Shown: positions 28,703 to 39,311 of the stretch, piece after piece
Numbering within the stretch: position 1 is the stretch's first letter
Layout of the letters: each line of letters begins with the position of its first letter
From: Geminicoccus sp.
GTDB taxonomy: Bacteria; Pseudomonadota; Alphaproteobacteria; UBA7985
DNA: 64,000 nucleotides
Assembly: GCA_002708995.1 (NCBI GenBank)
Contig: PAPT01000018.1
Span: 56,962-120,961, forward strand
Reading direction: 5' to 3'
Program-made: the position numbers and the translations under genes
Notes under the pieces: model-generated
Told to the model about the DNA's origin: nothing
Seen by the model: only the letters and a program-made list of their open reading frames with translations
Databases searched by the model: none

Positions 28703-28858
28703 CACAGCGCAGCGTTTTGAGCGCAAAGAAAATACGCCGCACACAGCGCAGCGTTTTGAGCGCAAGGAAAATACGTCGCTCACAGCGCAGCGTTTTGAGC
28801 GCAAGGAAAATACGTCGCTCACAGCGCAGCGTTTTGAGCGCAACGGAAAGACGCCTTT
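28703..28858. repeat. Tandem repeat, 4 units of 39 bp
   Basis: CACAGCGCAGCGTTTTGAGCGCAAGGAAAATACGTCGCT units starting 28703, 28742, 28781, 28820. Confidence 0.92.
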
Positions 28859-28930
28859 CTGTCAAAGACGACGCCAGCCACGCCGGTTTCAGACGTGCTC
28901 CCACCGGGACTTTGGTCTATTGCACGCCCT

Positions 28931-29875
28931 ATGACGCTCAACCCAACCCAGTCCGTGCTGCGCGCCGACATCCTCTGGGGTGCCGGACTGATGGTAATTT
29001 TCAGCCTACTCGCCCCGGTCCAGGATACGCTGGTCAAACTGGCCACAGATCATGTCTCCAGTGGCGTCATCGCTTTTTCACGGTTTTTCATCCAAGCGCT
29101 GATCCTCGTGCCGCTGGTTGCGCTGCGCTGGGGCCCCTCACGCCTGTGGCCACAGCGCGCGCCGCATCTTCATGCGCTGCGTGGCGTGCTGATGGCGACT
29201 CTGACGGTTATGTTCACCACTGCACTTGAGAGCATGTACGTCGCCGATGCCATCGCGATTTTCTTCGTCGAGCCGATGATCGTCACCCTGCTGGGCGGGT
29301 TGATACTGCGTGAGCAAGTTGGCTGGCGGCGCTACGTGGCCTGTGCGGTCGGCTTCGTCGGCGCGCTGCTGGTGATCCAGCCCAGCTTCGAGGAGCTTGG
29401 CTGGGTGGCGTTCCTGCCGCTGGGGGTGGCGTTGCTGTTCTCGATCTACCTGATCCTGACCCGACAGCTGGCGCAACATGAAGAACCCGTGGCAATGCAG
29501 GCCTACACCGGCGTCACGGGACTGGTGTTTCTCGGCGCGATCCTCATGGTGCTGGATCCGCTGGGCTCAACGACCTTTGCCCTGACCCCGCCCAGCCGCT
29601 ACGCGCTGATGCTACTCGGAGGCATGGGATTGATTGCGACCTTCAACCACCTTCTGCTGGTGCAGGCCTTCCGTCGTGCGCCGGCGTCGGTGCTGGCGCC
29701 GATCCAGTATCTGGAGATTGTCACGGGCGTGCTGCTGGGGTGGATGATCTGGGCTTACGTGCCCAATGCCCTGAAGTGGGCTGGGATCGCCATTATCGTG
29801 GCTTCGGGGCTCTATATCGTCTGGCGCGAGAGCCGCCGCAGTCAGGCGGCAACTAAGCCGCCAGCCCGGCACTAA
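28931..29875 (+). CDS. EamA/DMT-family transporter
   Basis: Ten TM-type segments; FFVEPMIVTLLGGLILREQVGWRRYVACAVGFVGALLVIQP. Confidence 0.85.
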   Translation: MTLNPTQSVLRADILWGAGLMVIFSLLAPVQDTLVKLATDHVSSGVIAFSRFFIQALILVPLVALRWGPSRLWPQRAPHLHALRGVLMATLTVMFTTALESMYVADAIAIFFVEPMIVTLLGGLILREQVGWRRYVACAVGFVGALLVIQPSFEELGWVAFLPLGVALLFSIYLILTRQLAQHEEPVAMQAYTGVTGLVFLGAILMVLDPLGSTTFALTPPSRYALMLLGGMGLIATFNHLLLVQAFRRAPASVLAPIQYLEIVTGVLLGWMIWAYVPNALKWAGIAIIVASGLYIVWRESRRSQAATKPPARH

Positions 29876-30060
29876 GCCCCACCGCACTCACCAACAGGCC
29901 CACCAGCAGGTCCGCCATCTGGCTTGCTTTTTCGGGCCGCCGAGCAAAGTTGCGTTTCAGGGGTTCCATCTAAAGCCGAAGACCGGCACAGTCCGGTCCT
30001 GAGATAATCTGCTGGCCACACCAGCCAGCCGGCCAATACAGACCTAAGGGAGAGACGGTC

Positions 30061-31560
30061 ATGCGTCAGGTCCAGCATTTCATCAACGGCGCCCACGTGG
30101 CGGGAGCCGGTAAGCGCAAGGGGGACATCTACAACCCCAACACCGGCGAAATTCAGGCGCAGGTCGATCTGGCCGACGCCAGCGTGTTGCAGCAGGCCAT
30201 CGCCGCCGCCGCTGCCGCCCAGCCGGAGTGGGCCGCCGTGAACCCTCAGCGTCGTGCGCGGGTGATGTTCAAGCTCAAGGAACTGGTCGAGGCCAATGCG
30301 AATGAGCTGGCCGAACTGCTCTCCTCGGAGCACGGCAAGGTCATCGCGGACGCCCACGGCGACATCCAGCGTGGACTCGAGGTGGTCGAACTCGCCTGTG
30401 GCATCCCGCAGATGTCCAAGGGCGAATACACCAACGCCGCTGGCCCGGGAATCGACGTCTACTCCATGCGCCAGCCGCTGGGTGTGACGGCAGGGATCAC
30501 CCCGTTCAACTTTCCGGCCATGATCCCGATGTGGATGTTCTCGCTGTCGATCGCCATGGGCAACACCTTCATCCTCAAGCCTTCGGAAAAGGTCCCCTCC
30601 GTGCCGGTCCGGCTCGCCGAGCTGTTCATGGAAGCGGGCGGCCCGGCCGGCGTGCTCAACGTCGTCCACGGCGACAAGGAAGCAGTCGATGGCCTGCTGC
30701 AGGCGCCCGAAGTCCGCGCCATCTCCTTCGTCGGCTCTTCGGACATCGCCCACTATGTCTACATGAACGGCACCGCCAACGGCAAGCGGATGCAGTGCAT
30801 GGGCGGGGCCAAGAACCATGGCATCATCATGCCCGACGCCAATATGGATCAGGCGGTCAAGGATATCGTCGGCGCGGCCTACGGCTCGGCTGGCGAGCGC
30901 TGCATGGCGCTGCCGGTGGCTGTCACTGTCGGCGACCGCACCGGTGACGAATTCGTCGAGCGTATGATCGATGCCGCCCGCGGGCTCAAAGTCGGTGTTT
31001 CGACCGACCCCGAGGCCCACTACGGCCCCGTGATCTCGGAAGTGCACAAGAACAAGGTCGAAGGCATGATCCAGATGGGCGTGGACGAAGGCGCCGACCT
31101 GCTGCTCGACGGCCGTGGCCTTAAGCTGCAGGGCAACGAGGGCGGCTACTTCATCGGCCCGAGCCTGTTCGACAACGTCAAGCCAGGGATGGAAACCTAT
31201 CACGAGGAGATCTTCGGCCCAGTGCTGCAGGTCATGCGCGTGGGTACGCTCGAAGAAGCTGCAGCGCTGCCCAGTCAGCACCAATACGGTAACGGTGTCG
31301 CCATCTTTACCCAGGACGGCCGGGCTGCGCGCGAATTCGCCAGCCAGGTCAACGTCGGCATGGTTGGGATCAACGTACCGATCCCGGTGCCAGTCTCCTA
31401 CCACTCCTTCGGCGGCTGGAAGCGCTCAGCCTTCGGCGACCATAACCAGTACGGGATGGAGGGCATCCGGTTCTGGAGCCAGGTCAAGACCGTTACCCAG
31501 CGCTGGCCGGGCACCGAGAACATCGGCGACCAGGCCTTCATCATCCCGACCATGAGCTAG
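30061..31560 (+). CDS. mmsA: Methylmalonate-semialdehyde dehydrogenase (CoA acylating)
   Basis: ITPFNFPAMIPMWMFSLSIAMGNTFILKPSEKVPS; MQCMGGAKNHGIIMPDANMDQ; GSAGERCMALPVAV. Confidence 0.93.
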   Translation: MRQVQHFINGAHVAGAGKRKGDIYNPNTGEIQAQVDLADASVLQQAIAAAAAAQPEWAAVNPQRRARVMFKLKELVEANANELAELLSSEHGKVIADAHGDIQRGLEVVELACGIPQMSKGEYTNAAGPGIDVYSMRQPLGVTAGITPFNFPAMIPMWMFSLSIAMGNTFILKPSEKVPSVPVRLAELFMEAGGPAGVLNVVHGDKEAVDGLLQAPEVRAISFVGSSDIAHYVYMNGTANGKRMQCMGGAKNHGIIMPDANMDQAVKDIVGAAYGSAGERCMALPVAVTVGDRTGDEFVERMIDAARGLKVGVSTDPEAHYGPVISEVHKNKVEGMIQMGVDEGADLLLDGRGLKLQGNEGGYFIGPSLFDNVKPGMETYHEEIFGPVLQVMRVGTLEEAAALPSQHQYGNGVAIFTQDGRAAREFASQVNVGMVGINVPIPVPVSYHSFGGWKRSAFGDHNQYGMEGIRFWSQVKTVTQRWPGTENIGDQAFIIPTMS

Positions 31561-31601
31561 GCCTGCACTGGGCAGGCGGGACAGGCGAGGCAGGCGGCAT
31601 A

Positions 31602-32804
31602 GTGTCCGGGGATGACGTTGCAAAGGCGGCGGCCGAGGGACTATTCCCCCTGAGCGACGAACAGCGGCTGGTGGTCGACACCGCCGCCGCTGTCACCCAC
31701 GAGCGCCTGCGACCGCACGCCCGGGACTGGGACCGCCAACGACACCTGGACCGACCGACGCTGGAGGCGCTTTGCGCGCTTGGCTTCGGCGGCATCTACA
31801 CCCGGCCTGAATTCGGCGGCTCTGGCATGGGGCGGCTGGATGCCGTGCTGGTGTTCGAGCAACTGGCTGGGGGCTGCGTTTCGCACGCGGCCTTTCTCTC
31901 GATCCACAATATGGTCGCTTGGATGATCGATCGCTTCGGCGACGACGACCAGCGCGCGCGTTTCGTCCCCGACCTGACGGCGGGTCGGCGCATCGGCTCC
32001 TACGGCCTGACCGAGCCCGACCACGGCTCGGACGCGGCCAACCTGACCACCCGCGCTCGGCAGGATGGCGCACATTTTGTACTCGACGGCGCCAAGGTGT
32101 TCATCTCCGGGGCCGGCTTTTCCGACCTCTACGTGGTGATGGCCCGGTCCGAGGGGCCGGGGTCCGGCGCCGCCGGGATTTCCGCCTTCGTGGTCGAGGC
32201 GGACACCGCCGGGCTCAGTTTCGGGCCCAACGAGCTCAAGATGGGCTGGAATGCCCAACCTACGGCAATGGTTCGCTTCGAGGGCTGCCGGATCCCGGCC
32301 GCCAATCGCATCGGTGGCCCGGGGCAGGGCTTCCGCTTTGCCATGGAGGGGCTCAACGGCGGACGGCTGAACATCGCCGCCTGCTCGCTGGGCGGGGCGC
32401 AGGAAGCCTTCGAGCGGGCGCTGCGCTACAGCCGCGAGCGAGAGCAGTTCGGGCAGGCCATTGGTGACTTCCAGAACACGGCTTTCAAGCTCGCCGACAT
32501 GGACACACAGCTCGACGCCTCGCGCCTGCTGCTGTACTCGGCCGCGCGGGCCTTTGATGCCGCGGGCGAGGGCAGCAGCACCGACCCCGGCCTGATCGCC
32601 CACGCCGCCAAGGCCAAACGCTTCGTCACCGACGCCTGCTTCGACGTCGCCAACCAGGCGCTGCAGATCCACGGCGGCTATGGTTATCTCGCAGACTATG
32701 AAATCGAGCGCATCGTGCGCGACCTGCGCGTGCACCAGATCCTCGAGGGCACCAATGAAATCATGCGGCTGATCATCGCCCGCGCGCTCGATGACCGCTT
32801 TTGA
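31602..32804 (+). CDS. Acyl-CoA dehydrogenase (isobutyryl-CoA dehydrogenase-like)
   Basis: GSYGLTEPDHGSDAANLTTRA; C-terminal QIHGGYGYLADYEIERIVRDLRVHQILEGTNEIMR; between mmsA and mmsB. Confidence 0.88.
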   Translation: MSGDDVAKAAAEGLFPLSDEQRLVVDTAAAVTHERLRPHARDWDRQRHLDRPTLEALCALGFGGIYTRPEFGGSGMGRLDAVLVFEQLAGGCVSHAAFLSIHNMVAWMIDRFGDDDQRARFVPDLTAGRRIGSYGLTEPDHGSDAANLTTRARQDGAHFVLDGAKVFISGAGFSDLYVVMARSEGPGSGAAGISAFVVEADTAGLSFGPNELKMGWNAQPTAMVRFEGCRIPAANRIGGPGQGFRFAMEGLNGGRLNIAACSLGGAQEAFERALRYSREREQFGQAIGDFQNTAFKLADMDTQLDASRLLLYSAARAFDAAGEGSSTDPGLIAHAAKAKRFVTDACFDVANQALQIHGGYGYLADYEIERIVRDLRVHQILEGTNEIMRLIIARALDDRF

Positions 32805-32892
32805 GGCTGGACCCGGCGTCTCAGTCGGAGCAGGCGAAGGTGCAGGCGCGAGGCCAGCCAGATACGAGCAACTGCTTGAAGGAGACCATTCC

Positions 32893-33801
32893 ATGACACG
32901 CATCGCCTTCATCGGCCTGGGCAACATGGGCTCAGGCATGTGCGCCAACCTCTGCCGGGCAGGCTTCGAGGTCTGTGCCTATGACCTGGTGCCCGAAGCC
33001 CTCGAGCGTGCAGTGCAGGCGGGGGCTCAGACGGCGGGACGTGCGGCCGAGGCCGCCGCCGGTGCTGATGTGGTGATCTCCATGCTGCCCGCCGGCGAGC
33101 ACGTGCTCGACCTGTACTTTGGTGCTGGTGGGGTTGCAGCGGCGGTCGCAGCCCAGTCGGAAACCCGGTCCGAGGCACTGCTGATTGACTGTTCCACCAT
33201 CGCGGTGGCGCAGGCGCGGGAAGCGATCGAGCGCGCAGCAGCCATGGGGCTGACCATGCTCGACGCCCCGGTTTCGGGCGGGGTGGCGGCGGCGGCGGTG
33301 GGCGGCCTGACCTTCATGGTCGGCGGTTCGACCGACGGCTTCGCTCGCGCTCAGCCCGTGCTCGCGCCCATGGCGGGCAACATCTTCCACGCCGGTGAAG
33401 CCGGCAACGGGCAGGCGGCCAAAATCGCCAACAACATGCTGCTCGGGATCTCGATGATCGCTACCTGCGAGGCTTTCAATCTGGCTGAATCGCTGGGGCT
33501 GGATGCCCAGACCTTCTTCGATATCTCCAGCAAGGCCTCGGGGCAGTGCTGGTCGATGACTACCTATTGTCCGGCACCGGGGCCGGTGCCGACCGCACCA
33601 TCGAACCAGGACTACCAGCCGGGGTTCTCTGTCGCCATGATGCTCAAGGATCTGCAGCTGGCCACAGCTGCCGCTGCGGCCAATGACGCGCCGGTCGATT
33701 TCGGCCGCGCTGCGGAGCAGGCCTACGCCGCGCTCGCCGCCGATGGCCACGATCAGCGTGATTTTTCGGTGCCGATGCTGGCGCTCAAGGGCGTGCTCTG
33801 A
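32893..33801 (+). CDS. mmsB: 3-hydroxyisobutyrate dehydrogenase
   Basis: MTRIAFIGLGNMGSGMCANL; DAPVSGGVAAAAVGGLTFMVGG; GNGQAAKIANNMLLG. Confidence 0.92.
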   Translation: MTRIAFIGLGNMGSGMCANLCRAGFEVCAYDLVPEALERAVQAGAQTAGRAAEAAAGADVVISMLPAGEHVLDLYFGAGGVAAAVAAQSETRSEALLIDCSTIAVAQAREAIERAAAMGLTMLDAPVSGGVAAAAVGGLTFMVGGSTDGFARAQPVLAPMAGNIFHAGEAGNGQAAKIANNMLLGISMIATCEAFNLAESLGLDAQTFFDISSKASGQCWSMTTYCPAPGPVPTAPSNQDYQPGFSVAMMLKDLQLATAAAAANDAPVDFGRAAEQAYAALAADGHDQRDFSVPMLALKGVL

Positions 33802-33887
33802 CCTGGCGCGGGGGGCTTCGATGCTCGAGAGGCGCTCGGCCCTCGCGCTTGCCGTCGGCGCGATGGGGGGACAGGCTCCGGATTGTC

Positions 33888-33965
33888 TGCGACTGCGACT
33901 GCGACTGTGACTGCGACTGCGACTGAGACTTTGAATGCTACTGCTACTGCGACTTTGACTGCGAC
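33888..33965. repeat. Degenerate hexanucleotide array, about 13 TGCGAC-like units
   Basis: TGCGAC x3, TGTGAC, TGCGAC x2, TGAGAC, TTTGAA, TGCTAC x2, TGCGAC, TTTGAC, TGCGAC. Confidence 0.9.
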
Positions 33966-34101
33966 AGTGGCGCAGTGCTGATCACTGTCCTTGCCAGCGC
34001 CAGCGCCATCGCCATTGCCAGCGGGTGCAGGCTTTGCCAGTGTGTTGCGACGCCGCCAATACCCCGATTTCCGGCCCCAACTTCCCGAGGAGGACGCGTC
34101 C

Positions 34102-35310
34102 ATGCTCATGGCGCTTTCAGACAAAGCCAAAGACTTGCAGGAACGCCTTCAGGCCTTCATGGACGACGTCATCTACCCTGCCGAAGCCACCTTCCGGGAG
34201 CAGCACGCCGCTCAGAGTGATCGCTGGGTCACCCCGCCAATCATGGGAGAGCTCAAGGCCAAGGCGCGCGAGCGCGGGCTCTGGAACCTGTGGTTGCCGG
34301 AGAGCGAGTTCGGCGCCGGGCTGAGCAACTTCGAATACGCCCACCTGTGCGAGGAAATGGGCCGCTCCAACCTCGCGCCCGAGGCCTGCAACTGTTCGGC
34401 CCCGGACACGGGCAATATGGAGGTGCTGGTGCGCTACGGCACGCCCGAACAGCAGGCGCAGTGGCTGACTCCGCTGCTGGCTGGGGAGATCCGCTCGGCC
34501 TTCGCGATGACCGAGCCGGAGGTGGCCTCGGCCGATGCCACCAACATCCAGTCCGACATTCGCCGTGAGGGTGACGAATACGTCATCAATGGCCGCAAAT
34601 GGTGGACCTCCGGCGCGCCTGACCCGCGCTGCAAGATTTTTATTTTCATGGGCAAGACCGACGTGACCGCGGAGCGTCATCAGCAGCAGTCGATGATTCT
34701 GGTGCCGCGCGACGCCCCGGGGGTGACGGTCAAGCGCGCCTTGCACGTCTTCGGCTACGATGACGCCCCCCACGGTCACGCCGAGGTGCTGTTCGAGAAC
34801 GTGCGCGTGCCCGCGTCGAACATTCTGCTGGGCGAAGGGCGTGGCTTCGAGATTGCACAGGGCCGCCTCGGCCCCGGCCGCATCCACCACTGCATGCGCA
34901 CCATCGGCCGAGCCGAGCGCGCCTTCGAGGACACGGTCGCTCGCGCCAAGCAGCGAGTCAACTTCGGCAGCGCCATCGCCGACAAGGGCTCGTTCCGGGA
35001 AAAGCTGGCGGAGATGCGCATCGACATCGACCAGTCCCGACTGCTGACGCTCCACGCGGCTGCGAAGATGGATGCCGTCGGCAACAAGGCTGCGCGCAAG
35101 GAAATTGCCATGATCAAGGTCGCTGCGCCTCGCATGGCCCAGCGCGTGATCGATTTCGCCATTCAGGTTCACGGCGGCGGCGGGGTCAGCCAGGACTTCC
35201 ACCTCGCCGAGAGCTATGCCCAGCTGCGGACGCTGCGGCTGGCCGATGGCCCGGACGAAGTGCACCTTGAGTCTGTTGCTAAGATGGAACTGCGCAAGCA
35301 GGGTCGATAG
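34102..35310 (+). CDS. Acyl-CoA dehydrogenase
   Basis: [59 protein letters not shown]. Confidence 0.88.
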   Translation: MLMALSDKAKDLQERLQAFMDDVIYPAEATFREQHAAQSDRWVTPPIMGELKAKARERGLWNLWLPESEFGAGLSNFEYAHLCEEMGRSNLAPEACNCSAPDTGNMEVLVRYGTPEQQAQWLTPLLAGEIRSAFAMTEPEVASADATNIQSDIRREGDEYVINGRKWWTSGAPDPRCKIFIFMGKTDVTAERHQQQSMILVPRDAPGVTVKRALHVFGYDDAPHGHAEVLFENVRVPASNILLGEGRGFEIAQGRLGPGRIHHCMRTIGRAERAFEDTVARAKQRVNFGSAIADKGSFREKLAEMRIDIDQSRLLTLHAAAKMDAVGNKAARKEIAMIKVAAPRMAQRVIDFAIQVHGGGGVSQDFHLAESYAQLRTLRLADGPDEVHLESVAKMELRKQGR

Positions 35311-35379
35311 GGTCGTTAGGGCTGATTGGGCTGATAGGACGGAGAGGACCAGGAGCGCGTGACCCAAAGGATTTCCCGC

Positions 35380-36033
35380 ATGACTTTGCACCCTCTTTGG
35401 ATCCCTGCTGGTGAGCCTAGCCGGTCAGCAAAACCTGCCCGAATGCGTGGTTTGGTGCGGGCTGCGATGGCAGCTGCCCTTGCGATGCTGATGCTGCTCG
35501 TGGGTCCTTTGGCGCGCGGGCACCCGGCTGAGCTGAACAACCGGGTGATGTTCATCGTCACCAGCCTCGAGATCACCGAGGTGCTGGGGGAGGAAGCGCT
35601 GGTGGTCGGGGCGGTTCTCGACAATGGATTGCGAAAACGCCTGACCCTGCGCGGGCTGTCATCGACCGCTGGGACCAAGACGCGGCTCTATTCGACCAAG
35701 AAGGTCTACGGCCAGGACAATCTTAACGAACGCCGGACCTTTGCCCTGCGCAGCGGTCAGGGGCGGGCGCTGGAGGCGCCTGATTTTGTGCTGGCGGTCA
35801 CTGGCCTGACCGACGCGGTGCGGGACAGGGAAGCTTTCGAGATAACCCTGACCTTCAACCGCGCGGTGGGGGAACTGACCCTGCCGGTCAGCTTCGAGGT
35901 TGATGAGACCGGGGTTTATGGGTTCGCTGAAATCAACATGGGCGCGCCCAAGGCGCTGTCGCAGGACTACGAATGGATCAGACCGGAAGGCGAGAGCGGC
36001 CGAGCCTCTGACCCGGCTTCAAACGGTGGTTGA
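35380..36033 (+). CDS. Hypothetical exported protein
   Basis: Signal-like hydrophobic N-terminus, no recognised domain. Confidence 0.5.
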   Translation: MTLHPLWIPAGEPSRSAKPARMRGLVRAAMAAALAMLMLLVGPLARGHPAELNNRVMFIVTSLEITEVLGEEALVVGAVLDNGLRKRLTLRGLSSTAGTKTRLYSTKKVYGQDNLNERRTFALRSGQGRALEAPDFVLAVTGLTDAVRDREAFEITLTFNRAVGELTLPVSFEVDETGVYGFAEINMGAPKALSQDYEWIRPEGESGRASDPASNGG

Positions 36034-36202
36034 GGAAGGTCAAAGTAGAGCATTTAGACCGTGGACGTGTCCCGTGGGCGCGGTAAATTGAGCTGGCTTA
36101 GCTGAGTTCCAGACGGCTGCCTGCTGGTCTTTGCTGAGGAGCCTCACCTCGTTAACAGCCTCGCCAACAAGCCTGCCGACACCCCTTTAAAAAGGACTGC
36201 CC

Positions 36203-36964
36203 ATGCTCCCCGATCCCGCCACACTCTTCGACCTCAGCGGTAAGACTGCGCTGGTGACCGGTGCCGGGCGTGGGATCGGCAAGGCCGCCGCCGAAGCCCT
36301 TGCCGGTGCTGGTGCCGACGTAACGCTGGTCTCCCGTACCGCAGCCGAAGTCGAGGCTGTGGCGGGCGAAATCCGGGAACAGGGTGGCAAGGCCCGGGCT
36401 GTCCCCGCCGACCTCAGTGATCTCGAGGCGGTGGCGGGGCTGGCCGCGCACGGGCCGTTCAACATCCTGTTCAACAACGCCGGGATCAATCGCCCCCAGA
36501 CCTTCGCCGAGGTCAGTGAAGAGAACTTCGACACCATTTTCGGGCTGAACGTGCGCTCCGCGTTCTTCCTCGCGCAAATGGTGGTGCAGGGGCTGCTCGA
36601 CGCTGGTCAGGGTGGGTCGATGATCAATGTTTCGAGCCAGATGGGGCACGTGGGTGGCCGCAACCGCTCGGTTTACTGTGCCTCCAAGCACGCGATGGAG
36701 GGCTTCACCAAGGCGATGGCGCTGGACCTCGCCGACAAGGGCATCCGGGCAAACACGCTGTGCCCGACGTTCATCCGCACGCCGCTGACCGCGCCGTTTC
36801 TGGAAGACCCGGCCTTTATGGCTGATACGCTCAGCCGTATTCCCATGGGGCGGGTGGGCGAGACGGGTGATCTGATCGGTGCCATGCTGTTTCTCGCCTC
36901 TGATGCATCGTCGCTGGTGACTGGGACGGCGATCAAAGTCGATGGGGGCTGGACGGCGCAATAG
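36203..36964 (+). CDS. SDR-family oxidoreductase
   Basis: GKTALVTGAGRGIGKAAAEAL; NNAGIN; YCASKHAMEGFTKAMALDLA. Confidence 0.88.
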   Translation: MLPDPATLFDLSGKTALVTGAGRGIGKAAAEALAGAGADVTLVSRTAAEVEAVAGEIREQGGKARAVPADLSDLEAVAGLAAHGPFNILFNNAGINRPQTFAEVSEENFDTIFGLNVRSAFFLAQMVVQGLLDAGQGGSMINVSSQMGHVGGRNRSVYCASKHAMEGFTKAMALDLADKGIRANTLCPTFIRTPLTAPFLEDPAFMADTLSRIPMGRVGETGDLIGAMLFLASDASSLVTGTAIKVDGGWTAQ

Positions 36965-37020
36965 TGGTGCGTGCTCGATTTGACGCCGCTTCGCGACCTT
37001 GAAGTCTCGCCTGCGCAAAC
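36965..37020 (+). repeat. Dispersed intergenic repeat, partial/diverged copy C
   Basis: ggtgcgtgctcgatttgacgccgcttcgcg matches copy A start, then degenerates. Confidence 0.65.
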
Positions 37021-37132
37021 GACCGATCGACGCAGCCTAGGTGACTTCCGCGCGCAGTCGTGGCACACCCTTGATCCCGCGCGGCGGTCACCGCTGCCCT
37101 CGCGGCTTTTCCTCAGTTTCAGGGACCTTCGC

Positions 37133-37369
37133 ATGCAGCCCCTCACCTTCATTCTGATCTGGGTTATCGTCTGGTGGCTGATCTGGTTCGCGGTTCTGTC
37201 CGTGGGCCTGCGACCGGGCACAGCCGACCCCGAGACCGGTGCCCCCGAGCAGCCCGCCCTTTGGCGGAAAGCGATCTGGGTGACGCTCGGCTCGCTGGCG
37301 TTTACGGCGGTATTCGTGTGGTTGCTGGGGCTGTTCGGGCCACAGCTGCGGGCGATGCTCGAAGGCTGA
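37133..37369 (+). CDS. DUF1467-like small membrane protein
   Basis: Two TM segments; MQPLTFILIWVIVWWLIWFAVLSVGLR; adjacent to proS as in many alphaproteobacteria. Confidence 0.75.
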   Translation: MQPLTFILIWVIVWWLIWFAVLSVGLRPGTADPETGAPEQPALWRKAIWVTLGSLAFTAVFVWLLGLFGPQLRAMLEG

Positions 37370-37941
37370 GGCGCGGTGGGGCGCTGCCCTTTGTCCAAAA
37401 ATAAAGGCGAGCGGATCGAAATCCACTCGCCCTTAAGGAGACAAAGGAACCTAGAACCCAGTTCGATGGAAGGCTCTGGCCACCACACCAAAGCGTCAAA
37501 CCTGGTCCTTAACAGCCTGTTTAGCGCCTGCTGAGCAGGCGCTGAAACCCTCTGTTCGGTACATCAGCCGGTTGGTCCTGCCTTCCTCCCCACAAGCAAT
37601 GAGCAGAACCCGGCGCACTGTCTGCCCTAAGGGCGCGGTCCTGTGTGACCATCCAGTGCGCAGCCATCCAATTGATGCCCGTCTCCTATGCCTGAGGCAC
37701 GCATCAGGCGCAAGTCCAAATATGAAGCTTTTGTGACCAGCCTTGACTTGACCTGCCAAAGTTGTGGGCATTGCGCGGCGGGTGGCGGAGACCAAAACGG
37801 CTTGCCGCCCCCACGTGCGGGACTCTCTTCCATGGCTGACACAAAAGCCAAGGCCGAGAATGGCGACAAAGCACTGGCCCCGCGCCCCAAGCCCGCCTAA
37901 AACGGCCCGGCAACAATCACGCCCCAACGGAGTCCCGGAGC

Positions 37942-39261
37942 ATGCGCTGGTCCCGCACCTTTCTGCCGACGATGAAAGACACCCCCGCCGAGGCGCAGAT
38001 CGCGTCTCACCGCTACATGCTGCGCGCTGGCATGGTCCGGCAGAACGCAGCCGGAATCTACACTTGGCTGCCGCTGGGCCTCAGGGTGCTGACCAAGATC
38101 GCTGACATTGTTCGTGACGAGCAGGCGCGCGCCGGGGCCAATGAAGTGCTCATGCCGACCATCCAGTCCGCCGACCTGTGGCAGGAAAGCGGCCGCTTCG
38201 ACGCCTACGGTCCGGAAATGCTGCGCTTTGAAGACCGGCACGGGCGGACCATGCTCTACGGCCCGACCAACGAGGAGATGATCACCGACATCTTCCGCCG
38301 CGAGGTGCAGTCTTACAAGAACCTGCCGCTCAACCTCTACCACATCCAGTGGAAGTTCCGGGACGAGGTCCGGCCGCGCTTCGGGGTCATGCGCGGGCGC
38401 GAGTTCCTGATGAAGGACGGTTACAGCTTCGACGTCGACGAGGCTTCGGCTGCGCTGGCCTACAAGAAGGTGTTCATCTCCTACCTGCGCACCTTCCGCC
38501 GACTGGGGCTGTCGGCCATCCCGATGCAGGCCGATACCGGCCCGATCGGCGGTGACCTCAGCCACGAATTCCTGATCCAGGCGGAAACCGGCGAGTCCGA
38601 GGTGTTCTTTGACAGCGCCATTTCTTCCGACCCAGCCTTTACCGAAGACCTCACTGGCGACGCCGAGCTGGAGGCAGCCTTTGACCGGCTGACCTCGGCC
38701 TACGCGCGGACAGACGAAACCCACGATGCGGCCCTGTTCGACCAGCAGGTGCCGACTGACCGGCGCGTGGTGTCACGGGGGGTCGAAGTCGGCCACATCT
38801 TCTACTTCGGCACCAAATACTCCGACGCGCTGGGCGCGACCGTGCAAAACGCCGAGGGCAAGGATGTTGCCGTGCACATGGGCTCCTATGGTATCGGGGT
38901 GTCGCGGCTGGTCGGCGGGATCATCGAGGCATGCCACGACGAGAACGGCATCATCTGGCCCACGGAAATCGCCCCCTTCGGCGTCGGCATTCTCAACCTC
39001 AAGGTCGACGACGCCGACTGCACCGCAGCCTGTGATCGGCTCTACGCGCAGGCGCAGGCCGCCGGGCTCGACCCGCTGCTTGACGACCGCGACATGCGCC
39101 CGGGCGGCAAGTTCGCCGACATGGAACTGATCGGCCTGCCGTGGGTGATCACCATCGGACCGCGCGGGCTCAATGACGGTATGGCCGAGCTGAAAAACCG
39201 CAAGACCGGGGAGAAACACGACGTCGCCATCCACGCTGTTCTCGCCAAAATTACCGGCTAA
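37942..39261 (+). CDS. proS: Prolyl-tRNA synthetase
   Basis: [68 protein letters not shown]. Confidence 0.95.
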   Translation: MRWSRTFLPTMKDTPAEAQIASHRYMLRAGMVRQNAAGIYTWLPLGLRVLTKIADIVRDEQARAGANEVLMPTIQSADLWQESGRFDAYGPEMLRFEDRHGRTMLYGPTNEEMITDIFRREVQSYKNLPLNLYHIQWKFRDEVRPRFGVMRGREFLMKDGYSFDVDEASAALAYKKVFISYLRTFRRLGLSAIPMQADTGPIGGDLSHEFLIQAETGESEVFFDSAISSDPAFTEDLTGDAELEAAFDRLTSAYARTDETHDAALFDQQVPTDRRVVSRGVEVGHIFYFGTKYSDALGATVQNAEGKDVAVHMGSYGIGVSRLVGGIIEACHDENGIIWPTEIAPFGVGILNLKVDDADCTAACDRLYAQAQAAGLDPLLDDRDMRPGGKFADMELIGLPWVITIGPRGLNDGMAELKNRKTGEKHDVAIHAVLAKITG

Positions 39262-39311
39262 GGCGGATCTGAACCCAAGGCTGAGCCGCCCGACATCCGA
39301 CTGGAGCTAAG

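Noticed and set aside
28544-28843. Minus-strand ORF encoding LRSKRCAVSDVFS repeats as a real protein
   Set aside because: Created by the non-coding 39-bp tandem repeat; both strands are open because the period is a multiple of 3.
28703-28858. CRISPR-like direct repeats
   Set aside because: Contiguous 39-bp tandem units with no spacers and no cas genes nearby.
29872-31404. 510-aa minus-strand ORF opposite mmsA
   Set aside because: Mirror-frame artefact of the mmsA codon pattern; His/Asp/Gly-rich, no domain.
31641-32948. 435-aa minus-strand ORF opposite the acyl-CoA dehydrogenase
   Set aside because: Antisense shadow ORF with no family-like motifs.
37601-37620. gagcagaacccggcgcactg resembling the 3' conserved segment of RNase P RNA
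   Set aside because: No gaggaaagtccgggc partner upstream on the same strand; overall architecture does not fit RNase P.
37496-37927. 143-aa minus-strand ORF in the DUF1467-proS spacer
   Set aside because: No domain, poor composition, and overlaps the structured elements; treated as non-coding.
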